Assembly: GCA_949825065.1 (NCBI GenBank)
Contig: OX463855.1
Span: 35,888,281 to 35,952,280, forward strand
Direction of reading: 5' to 3'
DNA length: 64,000 nt
From: Odontocerum albicorne
Lineage: Eukaryota > Arthropoda > Insecta > Trichoptera > Odontoceridae
A program made the translations under genes and the position numbers. The notes below the pieces were generated by a model that did no database searches, was not told the origin of the DNA, and was given only the letters and a program-made list of their open reading frames with translations. The first letter of the stretch is position 1, and the number at the start of each line of letters is the position of its first letter. This document shows positions 22,501 to 32,960 of the stretch, one piece after another.

Positions 22501-24296
22501 TTTGTAAGTCAAAAGTAACAAAATTCAAAATATACTTGAAAATATTGCAAAATTTGACATTTGGGACGAACAATACGAAAACTCGTAGAACAAATTATAT
22601 TCCTGTCGTGATTTTGTACATATATTCCTAAACTTGGTCATCAATGGCAATATTTCGAGTGAAAAGTATGAAATTTCCGTACATTGCTTATAAATCTGGA
22701 CTTAAAATAATGAAATATCGCTAAATAAGAGGTTTGGGACCAAAACACGAAAACTCGTAGAACAAATCATATTCGTGTGTGGATTTTGTACATATATTCG
22801 TAATCTTGGTCGTCAATACTAGTTTTTCGGGTGAAAAGTGTGAAGTTTCCGTGTATTACTTATAAATATGGAATTAAAATACTGAAATATCGCTCAATAA
22901 GTGGTTTGGGACAAAAACACGAAAACCCGTAGAACAAATCATATAAGTGTGTGAATTTTGTACATATATTCGTAATCTTGGTCGTCAATGCTAGTTTTTT
23001 GGGGGAAAAGTGTGAAGTTTCCGTGTATTACTTATATAAATCTGGACTTAAAATACTGAAATATCGCTCAATAAGTGGTTTGGGACAAAAACACGAAAAC
23101 CCGTAGAACAAATCATATTCGTGTGTGGCGTTTGTACATATATTCGTAATCTTGGTCGTCAATACTAGTTTTTTCGGGTGAAAAGTGTGAAGTTTCCGTG
23201 TATTGCTATCAAATGTACATAGATTTTTAGGAGATTTTACGTTTTATGTTATAATCAACGTCAATGCGTTTCTTGTCCTTGTCTTTTTCACTCTTTTCCT
23301 TGATTCACGAAGATTATAACATTTTTGTACGAAAAAATGGTATTTTGTAAGTCAAAAGTAACAAAATTAAAAAACTACTGGAAAATACTGAAATATTACA
23401 AAATTTGACATTTGGGACGAAAAATGCGAAAACTCGTAGAACAAATTATATTCCTGTCGTGATTTTGTACATATATTCCTAAACTTGGTCATCAATGGCA
23501 ATATTTCGAGTGAAAAGTATGAAATTTCCGTACATTGCTTATAAATCTGGACTTAAAATAATGAAATATCACTAAATAAGAGGTTTGGGACCAAAACACG
23601 AAAACTCGTAGAACAAATCATATTCCTGTGTGGATTTTGTATATATATTCATAATCTTAGTCGTCTATGCTTTTTTTTTGGGTGAAAAGTGTGAAGTTTC
23701 CGTGTATTACTAATAAAACTGGGCTTAAAATACTGAAATATCGCTAAATTCTTATTAATTAACCCTCTTGGGTTGGGACAAAAACACGAAAACTCGTAGA
23801 ACAAATCATATTCCTGTGTGGATTTTGTACATATATTCGTAATCTTGGTCGTCAATGCTAGTTTTTTGGGTGAAAAGTGTGAAGTTTCCGTGTATTACTA
23901 TCAAACGTACATTGATGTTTAGGAGGTTTTACGTTTTATGTTATAATCAACGTCAATGCGTTTCTTGTCCGTGTCTTTCTCTTTTGTCTTGATTCATTAA
24001 GATTCTTACATTTTTTTACGAAAAAATTGTATTTTGTAAGTCAAAAGTAAAAAAATTCAAAATATACTTGAAAATATTGAAATATTGTAAATTCTCATTG
24101 AAACAGCTTTCTTTAAACTCAGAAATAGGCTAGGGCCATACCATATCCTATCTTACGACTATAGTATATAATATTACACGTTTAAATATAATCGTGGCAA
24201 TAGCTGTTTCAGATTCGCAAGTAAAAAAAATTGGGGGGCTTTAGAAAAAAAAACTCTCAAAGTGGGCGGTGGGCAAAATAAGGTTGAGAACCTATG
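19591..24296. mobile_element. hAT-like element carrying a satellite array (4.7 kb)
   Basis: The ends are a perfect 14-bp inverted pair, CATAGGTTCTCAAC and GTTGAGAACCTATG. The flanking octamers are identical: GTCTAAGC at 19583-19590 and 24297-24304. Sub-terminal regions are unique (G-rich blocks such as GGGGGCGTTGAGATGGC on the left, GTGGGCGGTGGGCAAAA on the right). The interior from about 19828 to 24080 is nothing but higher-order satellite, so the element is non-autonomous. It interrupts LINE-C. hAT assignment rests on the octamer duplication and end style. Confidence 0.8.
19828..24080 (-). repeat. Higher-order satellite inside the hAT-like element
   Basis: Same two monomer types as 15186-18079, in reverse. 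Type 2 blocks with the long GTTTTATGTTATAATCAACG..TCTTGTCC segment recur several times, separated by varying numbers of type 1 units. One unit at 20088 has an extra CGAGTA relative to its neighbours. Frames on the minus strand are by-products. Confidence 0.92.
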
Positions 24297-24304
24297 GTCT
24301 AAGC

Positions 24305-24735
24305 GATGAAGCTACCCGGCGAAATTCCGTTTAACTTGGATTTCATTGGTGACATTCAAGCAATGTCGTGCCTAATGATTTGCCCATTATAACCCGTTAG
24401 CTGCTCGGAAGAATACCTACAGATGGAAAGCGCTAATGCCATCGCAGTTATGTCTTTCAGAGCTGATAGAATGTAGGTAAATCTGATGTTGTTGATACGA
24501 TTGGAATGGAACTAATTAGAGTATTTGAGAGAACAATGATGCATCGCATGTTTCAGTTAACGCTATTTGTTTTGAAAACTATTATTTGGACAAAAAGCTC
24601 AACCCTGGATCTGTAATATTTGTAAATGAGATAGCCATGTTGAAGTGCAAATATGGTGGACATATTTCTAGATTGTATGAAGAAGAATTAAGGGTGAAGA
24701 TAATACATTACAGAGACCCGTATACATTACAGAGA
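24305..24735. other. Flank of the hAT-like insertion, probable LINE-C continuation
   Basis: It directly follows the target copy, so before insertion it adjoined the LINE-C sequence at 19233-19590. No clear coding motif survives. AATACATTACAGAGACCCGT is partly duplicated near 24710-24735. Confidence 0.4.
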
Positions 24736-24867
24736 CTACCAAAAGGACTATAGACCAGGCGCTAGAAGAAAATTGAGTGCGCATAATATGAAGGCCGCAT
24801 TTTCTTTATTGATATATGTTTAAGAGAGCCCAAAAACTAATAATTTGAATGGTGCCAGTTTATTGTA

Positions 24868-25177
24868 TGGTCCGTTTGGTTTTTAACTCCCCCTCCCAAC
24901 CCCCTGAAGTATTAAAGAAATGTATTCAGCGCATGCTGTAGGGCTTTTTAATATTTATTTTGAACGACAGTTATCAGCTTTTTAATAAAAATTAGTAATT
25001 ATAGTTAATTACAAAAAATAACAGCAAAGGTAAAGTTGACGTAATTCTAATTGTCGAAAATTTTCAAATAAAGTATAATCTATGGTTATGTCGTTCAAAA
25101 TAAATATTAAAAGGCCCTACAGCATGCGCTCAATACATTATTTCAGGGGGGGAGGCTTTAAAAAACCAAACGGACCA
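24868..25177. mobile_element. MITE with long terminal inverted repeats
   Basis: The ends are TGGTCCGTTTGGTTTTT and its inverse AAAAACCAAACGGACCA, with TA on both outer sides. Inverse similarity continues about 110 bp inward (GCGCATGCTGTAGGGC and its complement). There is no coding sequence; a TA-target family is likely. Confidence 0.82.
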
Positions 25178-25179
25178 TA

Positions 25180-25395
25180 ATAAATAAATACAGGTTTATT
25201 GATAGCAACATAGTATATACATAAATACATTTAGACACATTTCAAGAACACATTAAAAAGAGAATACATTAAAAAACAAAAGCTATCAAAAGGTCAGGGC
25301 TCATCAAATAACATGCCCCCGGCCAAGATACACACCACCAATATAGGGCGAGCCCAGCCACGGGGACACCAGATGTTTTTCAGCCCACACCCTAA
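25180..25395 (-). repeat. Family C repeat, copy in foldback
   Basis: The minus strand reads GGTGTGGGCTGAAAAACATC through GGTGGTGTGTATCTTGGCC to ATCAATAAACCTGTATTTAT. It abuts the MITE on one side and the foldback arm on the other. Confidence 0.8.
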
Positions 25396-25678
25396 TGATA
25401 AAATGAGCTGGCACCATTCAGACTATTAATCTTTGGGCTCTCTTGAACCAATATCAATTGAGAAAATGCGGTCTTCATACTATGCGCACTCAATTCCTTC
25501 TAGCGCCTAGTCTACTACTACAGAGATATGAGCATGATCAAAAGAACTGACAAACAAAATTGGACCTGGAAGGCGAGATGTGAGAGTAGAGGCACCGGAT
25601 GAGAGAGCATAATGTCCTATAATTGAATGACACATGCTGACGATGATCATAAAATGTTGTTTATGATAAATAAAATAC

Positions 25679-27150
25679 TTGCACTCATCATATCAGCTGC
25701 GTTGTCCATAGACTTCTTGACTGGTATCGTCAAAACTGGTACTGCGAGCTGCATTTCAACCTGCAATAAAGATATTCAAGGTGTTAACAGTTTATATCCT
25801 GATCCCGAGTTTTAGCTTGATAAACTAGATTTTCGTTGAGTTGTTTTCACGTGATTGATGCTTCTTCTAAAAAATATATATATTACTAGGAACTAATAAA
25901 TATTTTTGTAAACAATGCAACCTTTAACCGATAATTTCCTAATTTCTGATGCGGGCCTTAGACAGTAAAATTATTGTAATTTGTTTTATTAACGCTTGCC
26001 GCCCTGTGACGGATAGCGAGTGACCAGGACTCATATTTTATTACATTTCTCCAAATTTACTTATTTTATCATTTCTCGCACTTATTTTATACTTTTCGAC
26101 GTTTTAATACATAATAAAACGATTTTTATAGCAAATTACTAAAATTAACCTAGCAGATTTCGCATAATTTTAATTGAAAACATACATTTTTAACAGGACG
26201 CTTAGCGTCCAGCATAATGGCTAGCGATTTTTTTACCACATTAAGGCAAGTGTTGAACACTGTTTATGTAACGGTATACTTTTTATGTAATGGTGTATAA
26301 TCCTACCAGTTTCAAGGATTTCTCCTTATTCTGATAAGTATCAGAGGAGCACAAATAAGTCTTTTTTATGCTCCTCTGATGATGAGGTGAAAAACTTGAA
26401 ACCGGTAGGGTTATACCGTTACGTAAAGTGGAATAAACAGTGTTTGATAACACAAATTACAATGTCTTTAAACCTCCACAATGTTCATGCCTTAACTATA
26501 AATAATACAATGAAGTTATGCATGAATTCTGTCACCAAGGTGCTTTGGAGTATCAGATCTTTAAGATTATGACATATGTATGAATTCGAGACCAACCACA
26601 GTTTTCGGATCAAAATACAATAAACAATTTGCAGGACCCTTCAAACAGATTATAGAGAATGTGTCTAAATTTGTGTTGACATGTATTCTAATAACTGATA
26701 AAAATGAAAATCCCAGTAGAACTTGCAAGGCATGTGCTAAGACAATCGGTTTCAGACACTAGAACCAGTGTAGACTTTATAGAAGCATACTAATATGACA
26801 ATATTTATGACTACCGTGTACCGTCTAGCAGCTGTATTGAAAACAGACTAGTCTAGAAATATGCGAATAAATTGATTGTGACTTTGCAAGTTGTTAGCAA
26901 AATAAGTTTTAAAAACCGTTGCAGTACTCACTGTTATTTCGTCGTCAACTGTGTTGAAGGTAAGGAACCTTGGTTTCCTCTCTTCTTTGTTGGCGATGAA
27001 TCTTCCCTTGATGAGGTGATCCTCGTTCATGGTGAAGAATTCTGCTGTGGTGTTGACTAGGCCATTAGCCATTCCACCCCAACACAGCACAAGTAGACTT
27101 ATCACAGGTGTTTTTGGACATTTGATATAAAAAATACTACCGAGATACAT
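25679..27150 (-). CDS. First two coding exons of a secreted or membrane protein (unrecognised)
   Basis: Exon 1 is 27150-26932 (73 codons) and exon 2 is 25760-25679 (27 codons plus one base). Splice sites are ACA|GTGAGT and TTGCAG|GTT; the junction is phase 0 on both sides, giving DDEIT-VEMQL. Residues about 10-30 form a signal peptide (TPVISLLVLCWGGMANG). The mature part reads TTAEFFTMNEDHLIKGRF, KPRFLTFNTVDDEIT, then VEMQLAVPVLTIPVKKSMDN. The start is the first in-frame ATG; one lies inside the signal (Met27) but is too late. After exon 2 the donor is GTATTT and the frame is in phase 1. No downstream exon was found before the satellite region. I cannot name the family with certainty. The intron holds a family E foldback. 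Confidence 0.68.
26250..26495. repeat. Family E foldback, copy 3
   Basis: The right arm is complete: GCTCCTCTGATGATGAGGTG, CTTGAAACCGGTAGGGTTAT, GTGGAATAAACAGTGTTTGA, then TACAATGTCTTTAAACCTCC. The left arm is decayed and partly deleted. It lies in the intron of the minus-strand gene. Confidence 0.8.
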
Positions 27151-27441
27151 TTTTATGCCCTTCAGATGTTTTTGGGCTTTATTAGACTATTATTCCATTT
27201 TTTTTTAAAGTAACTTGTATGAATTTAGGTTAAGGACACTACTAAACAAATAAAAATATCTTCAATAGATGATGGAAAAGTTATTGAATGGTGTGTTGTG
27301 ATATGACAAAGCTGTCTTCTTAAATAATGGCCGTGAACTCTTGTATATGAAGGAGTTAACGTTAGTGTCAAGCGACGTCCATTTCATAGGATTTTGTTAG
27401 TTCTGTTCAGATAAGCGACGTTTCGGCACACTAGAGTTGTA

Positions 27442-27985
27442 AAGGGTCTTTCAAATTGAGCGTTTTTTTTATTCTTGGATATAAAACACAGATGGCGTCG
27501 CAAACATGCCTGGGTCTTGTGACATTTGAGAAATGTAATGTATGACATTTATAAAAATGAAGTCGTATACAATACAACAACGCGTTCAAATTGTTGAATT
27601 ATTTTATGTATTGTAATCTCCGGAAACGGTGATGTTAATTGGCCACCAAGATCAAGTGATCTGACACCGTTGGATTATTTTCTCTGGAATTACGGGAAAA
27701 GCCAGGTCTATAAGAATGACCCCGATCAATTCCTGAGCTGAAGGACGAAATTATTCGCGCTATTTGTGAGTTAGAACCGCAAATATGCCAAAATGTCATA
27801 GAAAATTTTGGCAAAAGAGTGGACATCTGTGGAGCTGCAAGAGGTGGACATTTGGCGGATATTGTTTTTTGTATTTAAATGTCATACATTATACTTCAAT
27901 GACCGATAAAAAGTTTTTTGAAATCAAAGCAAATATTGTGTTTTATTGAAGAATTTAAAAAAAACCGCTCAATTTGAAAGACCCT
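27442..27985 (+). mobile_element. Internally deleted mariner-like element, copy 2
   Basis: Same termini (AAGGGTCTTTCAAATTGAGC and its inverse), TA edges and interior as 427-993. It shares the fusion point TTTTATGTATTGTAATCTCC between the N-terminal and C-terminal transposase parts. PDQFLS and ICGAARGGHLADI-type sequence is readable with frame breaks. Confidence 0.82.
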
Positions 27986-28101
27986 TATATATAGGATTAT
28001 AATAAAACCAATTTGATCCGAAATTATTGTTATCTAGTAAGACTAGATAACAGAGTGAAATCATTTTACAACAAAATTATATAATTTACCCCTAAATGGG
28101 G

Positions 28102-28444
28102 TGTGGTGGTATGCCGCATTCGACGCATGACGGCGGATCCCCCGCCGACTCGCTCCCCCCGGCAGTCGAGTTTATTATGCGACGGCGAACGCACGTGCAG
28201 TCTGCGATGTATTCCCCGCGCTTCTCTGCCGTAAGCTATTACGTTACGAATTAAACAGATAATTAACTTTAATCTATAGTGTACGTTATCTTATTGTAAA
28301 TTGACTTTGTGACTGTTGTGTAAATAACGTGCATCCTCGAATAAAACTTTAATGGTGATTAAATTGTGTTTTGTTATCTACCTACCGGCGGACCCAGCTG
28401 TGCACGGTAAACATAACCTACATTGGTAGTAAACATAACCTACA
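28102..28444 (+). repeat. Gypsy 5' LTR
   Basis: It appears identical by eye to the 3' LTR. It contains the polyadenylation signal AATAAA and a repeated AGTAAACATAACCTACA-type end (GTAAACATAACCTACATTGG twice at the border). Confidence 0.95.
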
Positions 28445-28479
28445 TTGGTGACACCGACCAAGAATACGACAAATACGAA

Positions 28480-29271
28480 ATGCAATCGGAAAACGTGGAA
28501 GTTTTTCGCGTCGGCGTACGTATTCCACCCTTTTGGCCCGAAGAACCGGCACTTTGGTTCGCTCAGGTCGAAGGTCAGTTTGTTCTGTCAAATATCACAA
28601 ATGACGCTACAAAGTTTTACTACGTGACTGCGCAACTGGATCACCGATATGCAGCCGAGGTGAAGGATATTATCACTGCACCACCGGATTCCGACAAGTA
28701 TGACAAGCTTAAAAGTCAACTCATCAAACGACTGTCGGCTTCGCAGGAAAAAAAGGTAAAGCAGTTATTAATGCATGAGCAGCTCGGAGATCGCAAACCG
28801 TCTCAATTCTTGCGTCATTTGCAAGATTTGGCTGGCCCGTCTGTACCTAAAGACTTTCTTAAGACCATATGGTCTAGTAGATTACCGCAAAATATACAAA
28901 CTGTAATCGCGTCACAGCCCGATTTAAATTTAGATAAGCTAGCAGACTTAGCCGATAAAATTAATGAGATCGCGCCAACGACTCCTCAAGTGTGTGTCGC
29001 AGAAGCAAGCTCATCTAATAATGTTATCAGCGACATGGCAAAACAAATAAGTGAGTTGACAAAACAGGTGCAAGCACTTTCCTCTCAAGTTAAAAATACC
29101 TCTCGTTATAGATCACACTCGCGCCATCGCCAACGTAGCCGTTCACATTCTAGGCAAACACGACCAAACTCTTCACATTGTTGGTATCATACCAAGTTTG
29201 GTACACAAGCAAAGAGATGCACAAAGCCTTGTTCGTACGAGTCGGAAAACTCTCAGGGCAGCCGGAAGTAG
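28480..29271 (+). CDS. Gypsy gag
   Basis: The frame is open from inside the LTR; the first ATG is at 28480 and gives 263 residues. The N-terminal half ([19 protein letters not shown]) resembles the capsid-like region common in arthropod gypsy Gag. A basic Ser/Arg-rich stretch follows ([13 protein letters not shown]), and the end has a knuckle-like [18 protein letters not shown]. Gag binds RNA and builds the particle. It overlaps pol by about 94 bp, with pol in the -1 frame. Confidence 0.88.
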   Translation: MQSENVEVFRVGVRIPPFWPEEPALWFAQVEGQFVLSNITNDATKFYYVTAQLDHRYAAEVKDIITAPPDSDKYDKLKSQLIKRLSASQEKKVKQLLMHEQLGDRKPSQFLRHLQDLAGPSVPKDFLKTIWSSRLPQNIQTVIASQPDLNLDKLADLADKINEIAPTTPQVCVAEASSSNNVISDMAKQISELTKQVQALSSQVKNTSRYRSHSRHRQRSRSHSRQTRPNSSHCWYHTKFGTQAKRCTKPCSYESENSQGSRK

Positions 29272-32200
29272 CGGCCAGCGACTGCCCATCACAAACAGGC
29301 CGCCTTTTCATCACTGATCGTGCATCAAAAATGGCATTTCTCGTTGACACTGGGTCAGATTTATGTGTTTTTCCTCGCACTGCTATGAAGGCGTCCTGCA
29401 CGAAAACGGATTTTCAGTTGATCGCAGCTAACAACTCTATCATCCAGACATATGGCCCCGTACGACTAAGCCTAGATCTAGGCCTTAGGCGAAATTTCAC
29501 TTGGAGCTTCACTATAGCTGATGTTGCTAAGCCCATAATCGGCGTAGACTTTTTAAGTTTTTACAACTTGCTTGTGGATACGCGACATCAGCGCCTTATT
29601 GATGGAACTACGACGCTATTTGTTACTGCACTTCAACAGAAGATGAACGAGGATGTGGCTTCCATCAAGGCTATTGCAGGCGAGACTGAATTCCACGAGA
29701 TCCTGAGAGAATTTCCAGAGATCACCAAACCTGCAGGTACGTCAGCTCCTTCTAAGCATAATACCATGCATTTTATTAGGACTACGCCTGGTCCACCTGT
29801 TAAATGCAGACCACGTCGCTTGGATCCTGAACGCTTACGACTAGCGAAAAAAGAGTTCGAGGACTTAGTAGCCAGTGGCATAGCTAGACCTTCTGAGAGT
29901 TCTTGGTCATCAGCACTACACATGGTTAAGAAAAAAACTGACGGCTGGCGACCCTGCGGAGACTACAGAGCTCTCAACGCTCGCACCATCCCCGACAGAT
30001 ACCCTGTCCGTCACATCCAGGATTTTTCTCTCCAGATTCATGGATCCAAGGTATTCTCAACCGTAGACCTGGTCAAGGCCTATAATCAGATAAGGGTTAA
30101 TCCTGATGATATTCCGAAAACCGCACTTACTACGCCTTTCGGCCTCTTTGAATACCCATTCATGAACTATGGTTTAAGAAACGCTAGTCAAACTTTCCAA
30201 CGCTTCATCGACGAAGTGCTCAGAGGCTTGGATTTTTGCTATTCCTTCGTCGACGATATCCTCGTGTTTTCTCCATCAATAGAGCTCCATAAACACCATC
30301 TACGCCAGCTATTTAATCGCCTCAAGGAGTATGGTGTATTAATAAACACAAACAAATGCGTTTTTGGTGAATCAGAGGTAACATTCCTCGGATATCACGT
30401 CTCAACCGCTGGTACTAAGCCATTGGACAACAAAGTTCAGGTTATTGAAGACTTTCCTACTCCAAAAACCGTCAAAGAACTCCGTCGATTCTTGGGAATG
30501 CTGAATTTTTATCGTCGCTTTATTCCCAATGCTGCGCAGATTCAAGCGCCACTCAATTCTTTGTTAGCTGGACAAAAAGTCAAGGGTTCACAGCCAGTTC
30601 ACATGTCACCCGAACTATTAGCTTCCTTTGAGGAGAGTAAAAAGGCACTGGCATCCGCAACGCTACTGGCACACCCGCAAGTAACAGCAGAGCTGTCTAT
30701 CACCACTGATGCATCAGATGTTGCGATTGGCGGTGTTCTTCAACAAAAAAAAAATAACAGTTGGGAACCACTTGGATTTTTCTCACGAAAGTTGAGTTCC
30801 GCTCAAAAAAAATACAGTCCGTATGACCGGGAGTTGCTAGCCGTTTACGAAACCATCAAACATTTTCGTTACATGGTAGAAGCAAGAAATTTTATAATTT
30901 TCACGGATCACAAGCCACTCACTTTCGCTTTCTCCACACCACGTGAGAAATCCTCTCCAAGGCAATTCAGATATCTGGACTACATATCGCAATTTTCGAC
31001 TGACATTCGTTACATCCCTGGAAAAGATAATATGGTAGCAGACACACTATCCAGAATCGAGGAAATAGCCTTAGGAATAGATTACAAGGCACTTGCTCGT
31101 TCTCAAGATACAGACCTGGAACTTCAACAGTTTTTGACAAATGACTCATCGTCATTAAAATTGCAAAAAGTCGCAACTTCAATGTCGAAAATACCAGTTT
31201 ATTGCGACGTTTCTACCAATTTTCCAAGACCATTTGTCACAACTAGTTACAGACGTCAAGTTTTCGACATGCTGCACAATTTAAGCCACCCAGGGCGTAC
31301 AGCTACAGTGCGGCTGGTCACCGAGCGTTTCATTTGGCCAGGGATTCGCCGAAACTGTAGAGAGTGGGCAAAGGAATGCATGCACTGTCAACGGTGCAAA
31401 GTAACGCGTCACACATCCGCTCCACTTTCCACTTTTCCTAGTCCTTCCTCGAGGTTCGAACACATCCACCTCGACCTCATAGGGCCGCTAACCGTTTCGG
31501 CTGATTACAGGTACTGCCTCACCGTCATCGACAGATTTACACGATGGCCTGAAGCATACCCACTCACTGACATCACTGCCGAGACCTGCGCGAAGGCATT
31601 GGTTTCTGGGTGGATAGCTAGGTTTGGATGCCCAGCTAGAATCACTACGGATCGAGGGCGGCAATTTGAATCTCACCTCTTCAAATCTATCACGAAGTTA
31701 GTTGGCGCACACCACTATGCCACTACATCGTTCCATCCGTCTGCTAATGGCTTGATAGAGCGCCTCCATCGACAGCTGAAGGCAGCCATCATGTGCCATG
31801 CTGATTCACAGTGGACCGAGTCTCTTCCCTTAGTCCTACTTGGCATACGCAGCGCCTGGAAGGAGGATCTACAAGTTTCACCAGCAGAGCTAGTATACGG
31901 CGAACCTTTACGTTTACCAGGTCAATTTATTTCACCTACGGATGACCACCTAGCCGCCGATATACTAAACTTTTCCACAAGACTCAGCAGCTACATGGCC
32001 AAACTATCGCCTAAACCAACGTCATGGCACCGAAATGGACCATTTTATATTCCACGGGACCTTAATGAGACGTCACACGTGCTGGTGCGACAAGATCACG
32101 TTCGAAGATCGCTGGAACCACCCTATGTCGGACCATACAGAATTTTAAAACGCAGTCCAAAATTTTTCAAGCTTAATATTAAAGGCAAACCAATAAATGT

Positions 32201-32351
32201 TTCCATAGATCGTTTGAAAGCTGCATATACGGTAAAAGAGACTGATTTACAAGTTGAACCGACACCAATTCAAGTTCCATCATCCACCACAAATGAAAAA
32301 CGTACACGTAGCGGAAGAAAAGTACATTTTCCAGATTACTATCGATCGTAG
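29178..32351 (+). CDS. Gypsy pol (protease, reverse transcriptase, RNase H, integrase)
   Basis: One uninterrupted frame of about 1,057 codons, read from the overlap with gag; it has no ATG of its own at the start, so a -1 frameshift is implied. Domains in order: aspartic protease with [12 protein letters not shown] (about residue 55); reverse transcriptase with [31 protein letters not shown] and the catalytic [10 protein letters not shown]; RNase H with [21 protein letters not shown] and FTDHKPL; integrase with the HHCC finger ([18 protein letters not shown]) and the DDE triad in [17 protein letters not shown] and [14 protein letters not shown]-terminal VGPYRILKR matches the GPY/F module of many gypsy integrases. 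All catalytic residues look present. It would copy the element RNA into DNA and insert it in the genome. Confidence 0.95.
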   Translation: MLVSYQVWYTSKEMHKALFVRVGKLSGQPEVAASDCPSQTGRLFITDRASKMAFLVDTGSDLCVFPRTAMKASCTKTDFQLIAANNSIIQTYGPVRLSLDLGLRRNFTWSFTIADVAKPIIGVDFLSFYNLLVDTRHQRLIDGTTTLFVTALQQKMNEDVASIKAIAGETEFHEILREFPEITKPAGTSAPSKHNTMHFIRTTPGPPVKCRPRRLDPERLRLAKKEFEDLVASGIARPSESSWSSALHMVKKKTDGWRPCGDYRALNARTIPDRYPVRHIQDFSLQIHGSKVFSTVDLVKAYNQIRVNPDDIPKTALTTPFGLFEYPFMNYGLRNASQTFQRFIDEVLRGLDFCYSFVDDILVFSPSIELHKHHLRQLFNRLKEYGVLINTNKCVFGESEVTFLGYHVSTAGTKPLDNKVQVIEDFPTPKTVKELRRFLGMLNFYRRFIPNAAQIQAPLNSLLAGQKVKGSQPVHMSPELLASFEESKKALASATLLAHPQVTAELSITTDASDVAIGGVLQQKKNNSWEPLGFFSRKLSSAQKKYSPYDRELLAVYETIKHFRYMVEARNFIIFTDHKPLTFAFSTPREKSSPRQFRYLDYISQFSTDIRYIPGKDNMVADTLSRIEEIALGIDYKALARSQDTDLELQQFLTNDSSSLKLQKVATSMSKIPVYCDVSTNFPRPFVTTSYRRQVFDMLHNLSHPGRTATVRLVTERFIWPGIRRNCREWAKECMHCQRCKVTRHTSAPLSTFPSPSSRFEHIHLDLIGPLTVSADYRYCLTVIDRFTRWPEAYPLTDITAETCAKALVSGWIARFGCPARITTDRGRQFESHLFKSITKLVGAHHYATTSFHPSANGLIERLHRQLKAAIMCHADSQWTESLPLVLLGIRSAWKEDLQVSPAELVYGEPLRLPGQFISPTDDHLAADILNFSTRLSSYMAKLSPKPTSWHRNGPFYIPRDLNETSHVLVRQDHVRRSLEPPYVGPYRILKRSPKFFKLNIKGKPINVSIDRLKAAYTVKETDLQVEPTPIQVPSSTTNEKRTRSGRKVHFPDYYRS

Positions 32352-32374
32352 TAACGATCTCAGCGAGGGAGTAC

Positions 32375-32717
32375 TGTGGTGGTATGCCGCATTCGACGCA
32401 TGACGGCGGATCCCCCGCCGACTCGCTCCCCCCGGCAGTCGAGTTTATTATGCGACGGCGAACGCACGTGCAGTCTGCGATGTATTCCCCGCGCTTCTCT
32501 GCCGTAAGCTATTACGTTACGAATTAAACAGATAATTAACTTTAATCTATAGTGTACGTTATCTTATTGTAAATTGACTTTGTGACTGTTGTGTAAATAA
32601 CGTGCATCCTCGAATAAAACTTTAATGGTGATTAAATTGTGTTTTGTTATCTACCTACCGGCGGACCCAGCTGTGCACGGTAAACATAACCTACATTGGT
32701 AGTAAACATAACCTACA
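32375..32717 (+). repeat. Gypsy 3' LTR
   Basis: Same 343 bp as the 5' LTR with no difference noticed by eye. Confidence 0.95.
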
Positions 32718-32960
32718 GGGTGCTAAAACAAATTTACTCGAACAGAACAGTTTCAAACTCTGCTAAGTCGAGTGAGATGACAGTATTTTATTTGATGTAT
32801 AGAAGTTAAACGTGGAACACGACTGAAAGGTGTCGAATAAATGCTGTAGAAGTATGTGTACTTAAAATAATACACCGGTTGTCAATGAATGACAGAATAC
32901 GGAATAAAATGATAAGGGTTGAATGTGATTCAACCTTTTTGCAAATCAAATTCAACCCTT
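32718..32960 (+). pseudogene. LINE-A fragment flanking gypsy
   Basis: GTGCTAAAACAAATTTACTC matches the 'GTxALKHI' part of LINE-A, followed by CAGTTTCAAACTCTGCTAAG and the SETWT-type region (GTTAAACGTGGAACACGACTG). Gypsy inserted at its left edge. Confidence 0.65.

Larger units (their letters stand above)
15186..24080. repeat. Giant inverted structure with 564-bp spacer
   Basis: The innermost arms, about 18020-18668 and 19233-19870, match closely base by base in inverse orientation (LINE-C, hAT end, the TGCCCACGCCCCTCCGTGCC block). Beyond them the same satellite runs in opposite directions for 2.8 kb on the left and 4.2 kb on the right. Inner arm edges carry the palindromic CTACACTTAGTGTAG-type sequence. 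The left side is cut by the gap. Confidence 0.9.
24737..25522. repeat. Foldback with about 115-bp arms
   Basis: The left arm (24737-24853) contains AGGCGCTAGAAGAAAATTGA, GTGCGCATAATATGAAG and GAATGGTGCCAG. The right arm (about 25408-25522) is its inverse with scattered changes. Between the arms lie a MITE and a family C repeat. Confidence 0.8.
28102..32717 (+). mobile_element. Intact Ty3/gypsy LTR retrotransposon
   Basis: Two 343-bp LTRs enclose gag and pol. The 5' LTR is followed at once by a TTGGTGACACC-type primer-binding region, and AGCGAGGGAG just before the 3' LTR may be the polypurine tract. LTRs begin TGTGG and end CTACA. The flanks are AAATGGGG on the left and GGGTGCTAAA on the right, so the target duplication is GGG or GGGT depending on where the first T belongs. 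No envelope frame follows pol. Confidence 0.96.

Noticed and set aside
15192..23855. Many 60-117 codon frames in the 15-24 kb region
   Set aside because: They come from satellite monomers, shift between neighbouring units and lack splice or start context.
25627..25815. Plus-strand 62-codon frame over exon 2 of the minus-strand gene
   Set aside because: The minus strand has matching splice sites and phase with exon 1; the plus frame is its shadow.
29633..31676. Minus-strand frames inside gypsy pol
   Set aside because: They are shadows of the strongly supported plus-strand pol frame.
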